A stretch of 64,000 nucleotides of DNA from Psychrobacter sanguinis. Its GTDB lineage: Bacteria; Pseudomonadota; Gammaproteobacteria; Pseudomonadales; Moraxellaceae. The stretch is from assembly GCF_020736705.1 (NCBI RefSeq), contig NZ_CP085990.1, positions 2,170,001 to 2,234,000 on the forward strand, in the 5' to 3' direction. Below are positions 20,263-29,601 of the stretch, in pieces. The notes under the pieces were generated by a model, which did not search any database, was not told where the DNA came from, and saw nothing but the letters and a program-made list of their open reading frames with translations. A program made the translations under genes and the position numbers. Positions within the stretch are counted from its first letter, which is position 1. Each line of letters starts with the position of its first letter.

Positions 20263-21305
20263 TTTAAAAATTGATGGTCCTGCCATAAAGGTACTGCTTA
20301 TAAAAGTTATGACAGTTATAACAGTTTGCGAACTTAAGTCGTTTGCGTTTTGAGAGACTCTAAATAGCTACGGATGTTAGTGACATAATGCATGCACTGA
20401 GTGTAGCGAGAGTTATAAATGGCATTTTCTGACATATAGGTATAGACATTCGACCAGCTGTTGGGATTTTGACCTTTATCGGCCAGTTTCTGTTGAATGC
20501 TTTTGACCGCATTGGGGCCCATATTGTAAGACGCTAAAGCAAACCATAAACGGTCTGGATTTGGCACGTCTTTGAACGTGGCTTTCATCTGCTCTAAATA
20601 GCGAGCGCCACCACCGATACTTTGATAAGGGTCTACTCGGTCTGAGACGCCCATAGCCTTAGCAGTGTTGTTGGTTAGCATCATTAACCCACGGACTCCT
20701 GTAGGCGAAATCGCATTGGCATCTAAATGCGACTCTTGATAGCCCATAGCCACTAAAAGCTGCCAGTCATGGTTGTAAGTGCTGGCTTGCTGCTGAAAAG
20801 AGTTTTTATAGTGAGGCAAATTGGTATTTAATGCCTGTTCAAAATGCTTACGGTTATAATCATCTTCTAATAAAGTTTGATCATAAAAATTGGCAATTTT
20901 GGTGGTACTAATCAACTGTCCATCATCACATAGGAAGTGACTGGCTTTAACGGCCAGAGGATCAGTATTGCTTCGGAAACTCCAATTGGTTTTTGGATGC
21001 AAACCATTAGTAGCAAGAGTACTGTCAAAGCCGCAGCTAATATTGATTGAGGCCACACCAGACTCTGTACTTAACTTAGTGCTGGCGGTGGTTAATGCCA
21101 TATCTGCATCACCTTGGCGAACGGCTTTTAAGGCTTCTGCATCCGTGTCATATTGCTTGACCTTTAAGTCCACACCCAAATCATGGGCGTAAGAGCGGGC
21201 TATATCATAGCCAAACCCATGCTCAAATCTGTCTGTAGAAAAATACGTACTGCTGCCCTCTACAGAGGCCAACGTTAAGGTTTTTGACGCCATAACATTA
21301 TCATA

Positions 21306-22424
21306 CCAATTCTAAAAAATAACACTCAAGTCGCACCACTCCCGCTGAGTGATAGACCTAATTAAGTTAGTCTGATTACACAATGCATTCCAAGCGTCAC
21401 ATGCCGCATCGACAATCGCATCATAACTCTCAAAACAGCGATTAGATAACCAATGCTGTTTAAGGTACTGCCATACCTGTTCAGCAGGGTTAAGCTCAGG
21501 TGAGTAGGGAGGCAATTTAAGCATGGTCACATTGTCTTGATCCAAACTTGGTTGGTGCCATAGCGCCCCATCCATAACCACCACGGCATGCCGACCTTCG
21601 GGAACAGCTTTACTGATTTCCTCCATATGCAATGCCATAGCTTGCTTATTCACATAAGGTAGAACAAGTCCAACACTCTCACCTGTCGCCGGATTAAAGG
21701 CACCAAATAGATAAGTTGATTCAAACTGCTGCTGCCTGACTACTCGAGGTCTTTGTCCTTTATAGTGCCAAACCCTTGTGATAGAGCCTTGTTGGCCAAT
21801 ACGTGTTTCATCCTGAAACCATATATCAACTTGCTTGATATCAACACCATCAGGTAGAACTTGCTTTATCTGCTCAAGGAAGTTTTTTTATATGCCTCCA
21901 TGACTTTAGGATCTGCCTTAGGATGCCGACTACGCGCAGATACCCAGCTCATACCAATACGTTTCATGAGAGGATAGATCGCTTTAGGGGTATAGTTGGC
22001 GTTAAATTGCTCCTTGGCGATTTGTGCGATGTCTTTTGCCGTGAGCCTACCACCACCTCTTTGCTGCTGAGCTTCTACTATCGCTTGTTTGAATGGTTCT
22101 ATGTCTTTTTCTGCTAAAAGACTCTTTCTGCCTCTGCCAGCTGCGTCATAGACACTAGTGATACCATGCAACCAGTATTTCCTTCTTATGGTATAGACGC
22201 TTCTAGGGTTATAGCCAAAGTTCTCTGCTACGGTCGCTATAGGATGACCTTGACTCAGTTGATGCAGCATGAGTAGTCTGATTCGTGCTCTGGCATTGCC
22301 TTCTGTTTTAGATAATTGCAGAAAATCGTGGTCTGTGAGTTTATGATTTCTAGGGGTTTTTTTCGGCATGTGATTCTATTATGTTGTTGAGTTGGTTATA
22401 TTGTACCTTATTTTTTGGAATTGG
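21306..22424 (-). mobile_element. IS630-family insertion sequence, copy 1 (1119 bp)
   Basis: Terminal inverted repeats of 17 bases match with one mismatch: CCAATTCTAAAAAATAA at the left and, reversed, CCAATTCCAAAAAATAA at the right. TA flanks both ends, as expected for IS630/Tc1-mariner elements. Here the flanking direct repeat is actually seven bases, TATCATA (21299-21305 and 22425-22431). The transposase gene fills the element on the minus strand. A second copy of the same length and encoding the same proteins is at 58847-59965. Confidence 0.93.
21312..22369 (-). CDS. IS630 transposase, expressed through a -1 frameshift (orfA 22369-21866, orfB continuing to 21312)
   Basis: OrfA (167 aa) has helix-turn-helix sequence (ATVAENFGYNPRSVYTIRRKYW) and then ends soon after an A7 run in TATAAAAAAACTTCC near 21880. 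Slipping back one base there reads ...KK-NFLEQIKQVLPDG... and the frame stays open to 21312. The joined product of about 350 aa has the full DDE set: WFQDETRIG (first Asp), VVVMDGALWH (second Asp), and PELNPAEQVW (Glu). So the gene is probably functional with programmed frameshifting, as known in some IS630 members, rather than broken. Without the shift orfA gives only the DNA-binding half. Confidence 0.85.
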
Positions 22425-22692
22425 TATCATAAGCCTCTGCTTCTGTACTGAACAATGCCGTGGTCAAGCTTTTTGCGGGCAAAGATAATACCGCAATGCC
22501 AGAGAGAGTGGCTAGCATCTTAATCTTAGTAAACTTCTTGTTTACAGTAGGGCGTTTTGCAGTAAGCTCAGGGTAGTGTAGGGGTGTTAAAAAATGAGGA
22601 ATATTTTTGGTATTATTAGAGGAATTGGTCGATAAATTATAAGTAAAGTATTGATTGTCTTTGCGATTGATCCAATGAGATAGTCGTTGCAT

Positions 22693-23913
22693 GGATGTCT
22701 CCTTTGTCCAACCATCCATACTGTGTAGAGCTTAATACACCATTGTATTAAGGACTCTTTAAGCCACAGTTATGAGCAACATAGGCGTTATACGCATTCA
22801 ATATATTAATCTATACTCTATGCAATGTGGCATAGCAGATTGTATGGTCAGTCATTAACAGACCCATTATTAATAATTATTGAAGCCAGTCAAAGTGGGC
22901 AAAAACACAAATAGCCACTTGTCTTGGAGGTATAACGTTTGATTTTTCCATTCACAACGCACTTATACCTTAATCACTTCAGCCCCGCTAAGGCAAAACC
23001 TGATTAAGGCCATTTCATTAAAGCACGGTATTAAATTGGGTGAAATCAAATATGTTACTAGCAAGACGAATTAAAACAGCGCTTAGATAAATATCAAAAC
23101 TGAGGACAGCTTATGTAAAGCCGATGACAGTTTAGGATAAAACCACTCAGATACGACAACCCATATCACAAAGTTGTTTGTCCAAGAAGTTTATGACGAC
23201 ATTTTGAGAGTCTCTAAAATAACCATCTAACAGTGCACTAAAAGCACAACGATTAAAAATAGAGCTATCAAAATCAAGCATAGAATGGCCAATTATTAGC
23301 ACTTTGGCTTTCTATGAACCGTCACTTGTCTAAGTGTTATTTTTAACAGGGGGCACAAAAAGATAAGTTAAACCAGATTATAAATATCTTAGTTAGTTAT
23401 CTATTCGAGCTCCTATCATCAACTTGTTTAACGCTATCCATAGGCCAACAAACCAATAAAATTTGAATTGGTCATAGACATAAAAGATTAAGTCAAACAA
23501 GCCGAAATCCGCACCTGCGATAGTTTGTTAAATTTGGCAGTTCACGGCAAATCAAAACCAGCAATTGATACTGGTTCGCTTCTAACATTATATTGTGTCA
23601 GTATTACGAAAATTCAATGGGATATTCACACTGATTGGTAACCGTGCGATAAGCCTATTGATATTTACCGCAATTTTATGAGGTCGCTATACTTTTTATT
23701 TAAAAATATAGGAGATTTAAAGTTAAAAAATGCTTAAAACTCACGCTTAAAGTCATAAAATGCTGAAAGCTGTAGCGATGAATTAATCGATAGCCACAGC
23801 ATTTTGCTCGCTAATTATATCAATAATCAAGTTTCAGGATTGTATGATAATTTTAATCAGCTATTTACAGCAGCGTAATAGACAGTAGCCTATTGCGATT
23901 AGACCTAGCTGGA
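22693..23913. other. Gene-poor 1.2-kb stretch
   Basis: No ORF of supportable length on either strand and no recognisable RNA gene. The base composition includes coding-like patches interrupted by stops in all frames, for instance around 22930-23140 and 23520-23700, which suggests decayed genes. An imperfect hairpin lies near 23760-23805 (AAATGCTG...GCTGTAGCGAT pairing with ATCGATAGCCACAGCATTT). It should also contain the original mltF promoter next to 22692. Confidence 0.5.
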
Positions 23914-24675
23914 TTAAGCGGGATTGGGATCATCAATGAATGTCACCTCTAGCCCTAACGTACTTTCTATCACCTCACCTAAAGTCTGAATACCTCCCAT
24001 CTCTGTTGCATGATGTCCGCAAGCTAAATAATCAATACCGAGCTCACGCGCCGAATGAGTGGTGCGCTCAGAGATTTCACCAGAAATGTATAGCTGACAT
24101 CCCATATTGGCTGCTTGCTCAATCATGTCTTGGGCACCGCCAGTACAAATACCAACTTTAGAAATAATCGATTGATTGCCACTGATATGAGTTGGGATGC
24201 GCTGTAATCTTTGGCTGACTTTTTCAATGAAAGCCTCGATAGCGATAGGCTCACATTGGGCGATATTGCCTACGGGGTTCTTTTCATTAGGATACAAAGC
24301 CCCAGTGATTTTCAAATCTAGCAAGTTGGCAAGTGCCGTATTATTGCCAATCACAGGATGAGCATCTAAAGGCAGATGATAAGCCAATAATGAGATATTA
24401 TTTTGAAATAGACTGCGGATACGTTTACCTTTCATGCCAGTGAGTGGCTCCGGCTCTCCTTTCCAAAAATAACCATGGTGCACTAAGATGGCATCTGCCT
24501 CTTGTTTGATGGCCGCTTCAATTAGATTTTGGGTCGCTGTCACCCCAGTGACAATCTTTTTGATAGGGGTGTCGGCATCTACCTGTAGGCCATTAGGGCA
24601 ATAGTCTTTAAATTCACTGACTTTTAAGTAGTCGTTGCACCACTGCTCGAGATCTAAGGGGTTTATTTCTGTCAT
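23914..24675 (-). CDS. Nif3-like dinuclear metal-center protein (YbgI family)
   Basis: The conserved protein starts MTEINPLDLEQWCNDYLK (ATG at 24675, with AAGGAA upstream) and runs 253 aa; a longer frame upstream to 24885 has no family resemblance. Nif3/YbgI metal ligands are visible in HHGYFWKG, LLAYHLPLDAH and GHHATEMGG. The family forms toroidal hexamers with a two-metal site; proposed roles include GTP cyclohydrolase-related hydrolysis, but function is not settled. It is divergent from the degS-like gene, with a 399-base shared upstream region. Confidence 0.93.
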   Translation of the reverse strand: MTEINPLDLEQWCNDYLKVSEFKDYCPNGLQVDADTPIKKIVTGVTATQNLIEAAIKQEADAILVHHGYFWKGEPEPLTGMKGKRIRSLFQNNISLLAYHLPLDAHPVIGNNTALANLLDLKITGALYPNEKNPVGNIAQCEPIAIEAFIEKVSQRLQRIPTHISGNQSIISKVGICTGGAQDMIEQAANMGCQLYISGEISERTTHSARELGIDYLACGHHATEMGGIQTLGEVIESTLGLEVTFIDDPNPA

Positions 24676-25074
24676 TATTGATTCCTTGTTGCCTGTTTGT
24701 TGATTAATAGTTTGGTGGTTAATGGGTAGAAAAATCACTTTATAACTTGCTAAATATTGAATAACTGAGATTGAACGGGTTTTATAACATAACGGTTTTA
24801 ACGTGCTAAGGTGTATGGGGGTAACATGAATAGAACAATATACCCTGCAAAATTTGAGAGAGGTTCGCCAATAAATGACTAACAAATGTTAAACTAATGA
24901 TATTTTAATTTATTGATAATTAATTAAACTACTAAAACATTCTCCATCTTCCTAAAATCCACTAAACCATGGACATATGGTGACAGGGTTTAGGTAACCT
25001 AGTTTGGTTAACCCATCAGTTATTTAGGAGTGGGTGGTTGAGCCATTAGTAAGTTTAGCGCATCGAGGAGTCAC

Positions 25075-26397
25075 ATGTCTGAATCGTCAAAAACCAGTGT
25101 CGTCTGGAAGATTTTACCCTGGTTATTATTGGCTGCGGTTTTAGTAGCTTTTATCTGGGTTTATATTGGACAGAAAACCAGTCAACAATCTGCTTGGGAG
25201 CCCCCGCGTAATGAGGCCAATTCTATCTCATTAGATAGGGATAAGCTCTCTGATAAACCAGAGCCTGTTTTGTCGTATCATGATGCGGTTGCCAAGGCAT
25301 CGCGCTCAGTGGTTAATATTTATACCACTCAGAATATCCCACAGAATCCTTACATGGATGACCCGATATTGCGCCGTTTTTATGAATTTCATGGTCAAAA
25401 CCCTCAAGCCAGTCAAGAAACCAACTTAGGGTCAGGGGTGATTGTCTCAGCGGATGGCTACATTGTAACCAATGCTCACGTAATTGCCAAAGCGGATGAA
25501 ATCGTTGTGGCACTTAATGATGGTCGTAAGGCTGTTGCTAAAGTAGTGGGTACTGACCCTGACAGTGATTTGGCGGTGATTAAAGTAGACATGCAAGGCT
25601 TAGAGCCGTTGGCGTTTAGAGAGAAGCCTATTGAAGTGGGTGATGTGGCCTTAGCCATTGGTAACCCCTTCGGTGTGGGTCAGACGGTGACTCAAGGTAT
25701 TATCTCTGCCACCGGTCGTACGGGGTTAGGGGTGAATACCTTTGAAGACTTTATCCAAACCGATGCTGCGATTAACCCAGGTAACTCTGGTGGCGCATTG
25801 GTAGATGCTCGAGGCGAATTGGTGGGTATTAACACCTTAATTTTCTCACGTTCAGGTGGCTCAATGGGAATTGGCTTTGCCATTCCGACTGCATTAGTTG
25901 AACAAGTGATGAATGCCATTATTAAAGATGGTAAAGTGAGCCGTGGCTGGCTAGGTATCGAAGTCCTGTCGCAGCTGCGTGACCCTTCACAGATAGATAG
26001 CACTACGGGCGTTGTGGTACGTAACATTATCCCTGGTAGCCCTGCTGCGAAGAGTGGATTGAAGGTAGGCGATGTGATTCTGTCTATCGACGGGGTAGAG
26101 ATGACCGATTCTAATACACTGATTCAGCATGTGGCTCGCAAAATGCCTAATAGTGTGTTGGCGGTACAAGTAGTACGTGGCTCAAAGAATATGAATATTG
26201 ATATTACCTTGGCTGAGCGTCCTACTCAAACAGAGGTTGCCGTACCTATGGAAATACCAGCAGATCCAGAGCTGCTATTAGAGCCTGATCCAAATGGCCC
26301 ACCATTGACCGATGAGCAACGTGCTCAGCTTAGAGAAGAGTTAATTCAATTGTTTGAAAATGGCGCTCGACCAAAAGTAGACCCCATACCACAATAA
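25075..26397 (+). CDS. degS: DegS-like membrane-anchored serine protease (AlgW/DegS)
   Basis: 440 aa. One N-terminal membrane anchor (about 12-31, ILPWLLLAAVLVAFIWVYIG) is followed by a trypsin-like domain: His in TNAHV (about H135), Asp in DSDLAVIK (about D165) and Ser in GNSGG (about S238). A single PDZ domain lies at about 290-385. One anchor and one PDZ domain fit DegS/AlgW, which cleave the anti-sigma factor RseA/MucA when PDZ binds misfolded outer-membrane protein C-termini. The tail of about 50 residues after the PDZ domain is acidic and Pro-rich, longer than in E. coli DegS. The Shine-Dalgarno GAGGAG precedes the ATG. An IS66 element abuts the stop codon. Confidence 0.93.
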   Translation: MSESSKTSVVWKILPWLLLAAVLVAFIWVYIGQKTSQQSAWEPPRNEANSISLDRDKLSDKPEPVLSYHDAVAKASRSVVNIYTTQNIPQNPYMDDPILRRFYEFHGQNPQASQETNLGSGVIVSADGYIVTNAHVIAKADEIVVALNDGRKAVAKVVGTDPDSDLAVIKVDMQGLEPLAFREKPIEVGDVALAIGNPFGVGQTVTQGIISATGRTGLGVNTFEDFIQTDAAINPGNSGGALVDARGELVGINTLIFSRSGGSMGIGFAIPTALVEQVMNAIIKDGKVSRGWLGIEVLSQLRDPSQIDSTTGVVVRNIIPGSPAAKSGLKVGDVILSIDGVEMTDSNTLIQHVARKMPNSVLAVQVVRGSKNMNIDITLAERPTQTEVAVPMEIPADPELLLEPDPNGPPLTDEQRAQLREELIQLFENGARPKVDPIPQ

Positions 26398-26404
26398 CTC
26401 TTCA
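26397..26404. repeat. Target-site duplication of IS66, left copy
   Basis: ACTCTTCA here is repeated exactly at 29043-29050 on the other side of the element. Its first base is the last base of the degS stop codon. Confidence 0.93.
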
Positions 26405-26424
26405 GTAAGCATCCGACCAACCCC

Positions 26425-28182
26425 CTATTGCGGTGGCACCCAGCGATGAGGTAACAACTCATCCAGACCCTCTTGAGTAGGCAGGCGTCTTAGCACGTCT
26501 GTCAAATAAGCAGACACATCCAAACCATTTAAGCGAGCTGACTGAATGATTGACATAATATTCGCAGCCCGCTGCCCACTTCGCAGCGAACCGGCAAACA
26601 ACCAGTTTTTACGCCCAAGTGCCCACGGACGCATCTGATTCTCCGCCCAATTATTATCAATCGGCAGCCTGCCATCATCTAGATACTGAGTCAGCGCCTG
26701 CCAACGTTTCAGGCAATAATCCATCGCCTTACTAATACTGGCATTTTTAGTGGTTAACTGCCTTTTTTCTTGTAACCATTGGTGCAGCTTATCGGCAATC
26801 GGTTTGGCTTTTTCTTGCCTGATTTGCCGAACTATTTGGGGATCTCTTGGCATTGGGGGTGTATTTTTTTCAAATCGCTCGTCAATCTCACGTTCAACAG
26901 CATACAACTGCCTAAATAACGTTAATGCCTCAATGCTCACGATACTTTGGCCAGTGATATGCAGTTCATGAAACTTACGCCGTGCATGGGCCAGACAACC
27001 GATTTCTGTCACACCTTGATGAAATAAGAACTTATACCCGCTGTAATCATCGCAAACCAGCTTACCGCGCCACTTATCTAAAAAGGCTTTAGGATGCTCA
27101 TTACGACGGCTTTCAGCAAAGTCATAGACCACCGCTTTTAAGGAGCTGTGCTGTGGCGTAAGATACGCCCAGACATAGCCTTTTTTTAATGATTTACCAC
27201 CTACCTTTACATGGTTCTTCATGATAGATACCGGGGTTTCATCGGCATGTAAGATAGGCTCAGACAGTAATAGTTCATGCAAGCGACTGACTAAAGGCTC
27301 AAGGGCAACGCCGCAGCGTCCTACCCAGTCTGCCATAGTAGCATCGGGGATATTTACCCCACTTCGCTGATAGATAATATTCTGCCGATATAACGGCTGA
27401 TGGTCTGCATATTTGCTAATAAGGATGTGTGCAAGCAGCTCTGGGGTGGCGATGCTTTTGTTAATAATCTGCTTGGGGGTAGCCGCTTGATGAATGATGT
27501 CACACTCACGGCATACCCATTTAGGGTAGATGTGACGCTCAATATAAAACTGCTTAGGGATAATGCCAAGTTTGTCTTGTTTATCCTCCCCAATTCGCTT
27601 CATTTGACAGCCGCAGTCACAGACGGTGGTAAGTGGTTCATGAACCTGGGTTTTCACCTCAAGGTTGTCAGGAATCACTGTGTATTTAGCACGCTTTGTT
27701 TTTTTAGGCTGATCAGTAGCTGAAGCTGGCAGCTCATCTGTGTTCTCTTTGCCGGCTTTAAGCTCACCCTCATTAATGAGGGTTTCTGCCTCAGTACGAT
27801 CAATCGCAGGCAGCTTGGCAAGCTCATCTTGGCTTAAGCCGCTAAGGTAGTCATCTCGGATTTGTTCAAGCTGCGCTAAGTCCTCTTGCGCGGCCTCATA
27901 GTTTAAGTGGGTTTGTCTGGCAGTGATGCCTTCGCTTTTTTGTCCATAGAGCCGGTGAATAAGCTGCTTTTGTTTTTCGATGAGTTCAAGCACTTGTTCA
28001 TATAGCTTGTGGTTTTCCTCAACCACTTGGTTAAAAAGCTGCTGTAGTTGATCGTGACTTGTGTTCGTTTGAACAAGCTGTTGCTGCAGGTGCTCATTAC
28101 GCTGTTCAAGCAGGTGGATTTTCACCAGAAGCTCGGCGTAAATGGGGTCTTTTGATAAGTCGGATAAGTTAGCAACAGTCAT
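26425..28182 (-). CDS. tnpC: IS66 transposase TnpC
   Basis: 585 aa. An N-terminal coiled coil (EQRNEHLQQQLVQ...) is followed by a zinc-binding segment with CDCGCQMK and CRECD cysteines. The DDE catalytic domain includes LHADETPVSIM, CDDYSGYK and NNWAENQMRPWALGRKNW, where the last Glu lies in the IS66 consensus. It cuts and joins the element ends. It ends 20 bases inside the left inverted repeat side. Confidence 0.96.
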   Translation of the reverse strand: MTVANLSDLSKDPIYAELLVKIHLLEQRNEHLQQQLVQTNTSHDQLQQLFNQVVEENHKLYEQVLELIEKQKQLIHRLYGQKSEGITARQTHLNYEAAQEDLAQLEQIRDDYLSGLSQDELAKLPAIDRTEAETLINEGELKAGKENTDELPASATDQPKKTKRAKYTVIPDNLEVKTQVHEPLTTVCDCGCQMKRIGEDKQDKLGIIPKQFYIERHIYPKWVCRECDIIHQAATPKQIINKSIATPELLAHILISKYADHQPLYRQNIIYQRSGVNIPDATMADWVGRCGVALEPLVSRLHELLLSEPILHADETPVSIMKNHVKVGGKSLKKGYVWAYLTPQHSSLKAVVYDFAESRRNEHPKAFLDKWRGKLVCDDYSGYKFLFHQGVTEIGCLAHARRKFHELHITGQSIVSIEALTLFRQLYAVEREIDERFEKNTPPMPRDPQIVRQIRQEKAKPIADKLHQWLQEKRQLTTKNASISKAMDYCLKRWQALTQYLDDGRLPIDNNWAENQMRPWALGRKNWLFAGSLRSGQRAANIMSIIQSARLNGLDVSAYLTDVLRRLPTQEGLDELLPHRWVPPQ

Positions 28183-28224
28183 GGCGATATGTTGCCAGAG
28201 TTTTATTTGCCTGTCATCTGCTAT

Positions 28225-28569
28225 TTATAGGATGGGGGTTAATTTATCTTTGCCCATGTTACGCCAAGGCAGTCCACTGATTAAGGCATTAAATTGTTCA
28301 CGGTTGATGCTGATGCCAGTTTGAGTGGTGGTAAGCTGTTTGGTTAAGCCATGAAATTTATTGTCATCGAGCTGACGGCTACAAAGCCATACGCCAAGCC
28401 CATCATGAATGAATACTTTTAGGCGTGTGCCTGCTTTGTTGTAAAACAGGTAGGCACAGTGAGGGCGAATGCTTTGGTGTTCGGTGATGATGTGGGCCAG
28501 TAGTTTGCCACTACCACATCGCATGTCCATAGGTGCGGTGGATAGCCAGATGTGAGTGATGGGTATCAT
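28225..28569 (-). CDS. tnpB: IS66 accessory protein TnpB
   Basis: 114 aa IS66 Orf2 family protein; hallmark IWLSTAPMDMRCGSGKLLAHI and LFYNKAGTRLKVFIHDGLGVWLC. Required with TnpC for transposition in IS66 elements; its molecular role is unclear. It overlaps tnpA by 4 bases. Not the unrelated TnpB of IS200/IS605. Confidence 0.94.
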   Translation of the reverse strand: MIPITHIWLSTAPMDMRCGSGKLLAHIITEHQSIRPHCAYLFYNKAGTRLKVFIHDGLGVWLCSRQLDDNKFHGLTKQLTTTQTGISINREQFNALISGLPWRNMGKDKLTPIL

Positions 28570-29003
28570 TGCAGTCCTCGTAGTAGGTCAATCAAGCTTT
28601 GAGTGTCTATTTGGCTAATGTTGAGGTTTATCGTCCCAGATGCTCGAGCTGTGATTTGCAGTTTGATGTTCTTTATGACGGATGCTGAGCGTAGATGCGC
28701 ACCTTCAGGCTCAAGATGGATTGGGATAAAGTGCGGGTTTGGATCATGAGACCTGTTTATAGCACCAGGTAATGTGTCAGCTTGAGCATGTGCCCGCTGA
28801 TACTGGCGTTTCCAGTTATGTAGAAGGTTTTGGTTAATGCCATGCTCTCGGGCAATGCTGGCAATTGATCGACCTGAGTCTGTCGCTTCTTTTACTAAAA
28901 GCGCTTTAAACTCAGCGCTGTAAGTTCTTCGTTTGGGTTTATTAGGGGGTTGTGTTGTCATGTTAGTGTCCACGATTATTTGTTCATGGACACTATCTCG
29001 CAT
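28566..29003 (-). CDS. tnpA: IS66 accessory protein TnpA (HTH)
   Basis: Up to 145 aa. It carries a helix-turn-helix segment RTYSAEFKALLVKEATDSG, then SIASIAREHGINQNLLHNWK, as in IS66 Orf1 and IS3-type OrfA. The start may be the ATG at 28961 (MTTQPPNKPK) rather than 29003. It overlaps tnpB by 4 bases. Confidence 0.93.
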   Translation of the reverse strand: MRDSVHEQIIVDTNMTTQPPNKPKRRTYSAEFKALLVKEATDSGRSIASIAREHGINQNLLHNWKRQYQRAHAQADTLPGAINRSHDPNPHFIPIHLEPEGAHLRSASVIKNIKLQITARASGTINLNISQIDTQSLIDLLRGLQ

Positions 29004-29042
29004 TTTTTAATAGAAAAAAAGATGGGATGGTCGGATGCTTAC

Positions 29043-29050
29043 ACTCTTCA
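29043..29050. repeat. Target-site duplication of IS66, right copy
   Basis: ACTCTTCA, identical to 26397-26404. Confidence 0.93.
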
Positions 29051-29068
29051 AATGCCCATGATGATATG

Positions 29069-29098
29069 AAAAAGTCCGCCATAGTGCGGACTTTTTTT
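29069..29098 (+). terminator. Terminator, probably the original degS terminator
   Basis: AAAAAGTCCGC (29069-29079) pairs with GCGGACTTTTT (29086-29096) plus further T. It is symmetric. It lies 18 bases beyond the IS66 duplication; without the element it would sit about 20-50 bases after the degS stop codon, and it can also serve the ferredoxin gene from the other side. Confidence 0.85.
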
Positions 29099-29168
29099 GG
29101 TTATGTAGTTGGATAAAAGAATAGTTAGGCAAAATACTTAGACAAAACATTTAACCAAAAACGGTACT

Positions 29169-29426
29169 TTACTTAACTTCCTTTAGATGAATCATGCCTT
29201 TAACCTGACAGCAGCAGGCGAGAATCTCGCCTTTCTCAATCATTGCTAAAGGAGGCTCGGCATAAGTAATCGGAAAAGAGGAAGCCGTTAACTTTAGACG
29301 ACAACTGCCACAATACCCTTCGCGGCATTGATAGTTAATGTCATGTCCGGTCCTTAATAGACCATCTAACAAGGTTTCATCGTCATGAAGATAAAAGCGA
29401 GTCTTCGAGGTAAATACCCAAGTCAT
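29169..29426 (-). CDS. yfaE: 2Fe-2S ferredoxin, YfaE-like
   Basis: 85 aa plant-type ferredoxin with CREGYCGSC (Cys-x4-Cys-x2-Cys) and a fourth Cys in ILACCC. In E. coli YfaE is encoded after nrdB and maintains the diferric-tyrosyl cofactor of NrdB. Here too it follows nrdB, 175 bases downstream on the same strand. The small size and neighbour support the assignment. Start ATG at 29426. Confidence 0.9.
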   Translation of the reverse strand: MTWVFTSKTRFYLHDDETLLDGLLRTGHDINYQCREGYCGSCRLKLTASSFPITYAEPPLAMIEKGEILACCCQVKGMIHLKEVK

Positions 29427-29601
29427 AGTGGTGAGTCACTTAGTAATGGTTTATTTATGGAGCAATGTTTAGAAGCTTAGACAAAGTAAATAAGACAAAA
29501 AAGCGTGCAGTCATTTTTACAACAACAGCACGCTAATTTTAAATAAGTCATAAAGCATGCTGTCTCAAAAGCCCTAGCATGCTTATCACTTGTGTCACAG
29601 A

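Larger units (their letters stand above)
20334..22692 (-). pseudogene. mltF: MltF-type lytic transglycosylase gene split by IS630 insertion
   Basis: The 5' part (22692 down to 22432) begins at an ATG with a strong AAAGGAG upstream. It encodes a basic N-terminus and a hydrophobic signal/anchor (IKMLATLSGIAVLSLPAKS) ending at AEAYD. The 3' part (21305 to 20334) encodes the rest. That is a solute-binding-protein-3-like domain (KTLTLASVEGSS..., GFGYDIARSYAHDLGVDLKV) and then an SLT domain with the catalytic Glu in MGYQESHLD and ALASYNMGPNAV. This is the MltF layout. Removing the element together with one copy of the flanking TATCATA joins the halves in frame as ...EAYDNVMASKTL.... The 3' part could be translated from an internal ATG (21293) but would lack any export signal. 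Confidence 0.88.
26405..29042 (-). mobile_element. IS66-family insertion sequence (2638 bp)
   Basis: The ends are inverted repeats beginning GTAAGCATCCGACCA, with further partial match inward. The element is flanked by a perfect 8-bp duplication, the size expected for IS66. It holds the usual three genes on the minus strand in the order tnpA, tnpB, tnpC. All three frames are open, so the element looks intact. It lies between degS and what appears to have been the degS terminator. Confidence 0.96.

Noticed and set aside
29552..29582. AGCATGC...GCATGCT near the nrdB end as a terminator.
   Set aside because: The loop is long and no T run follows.
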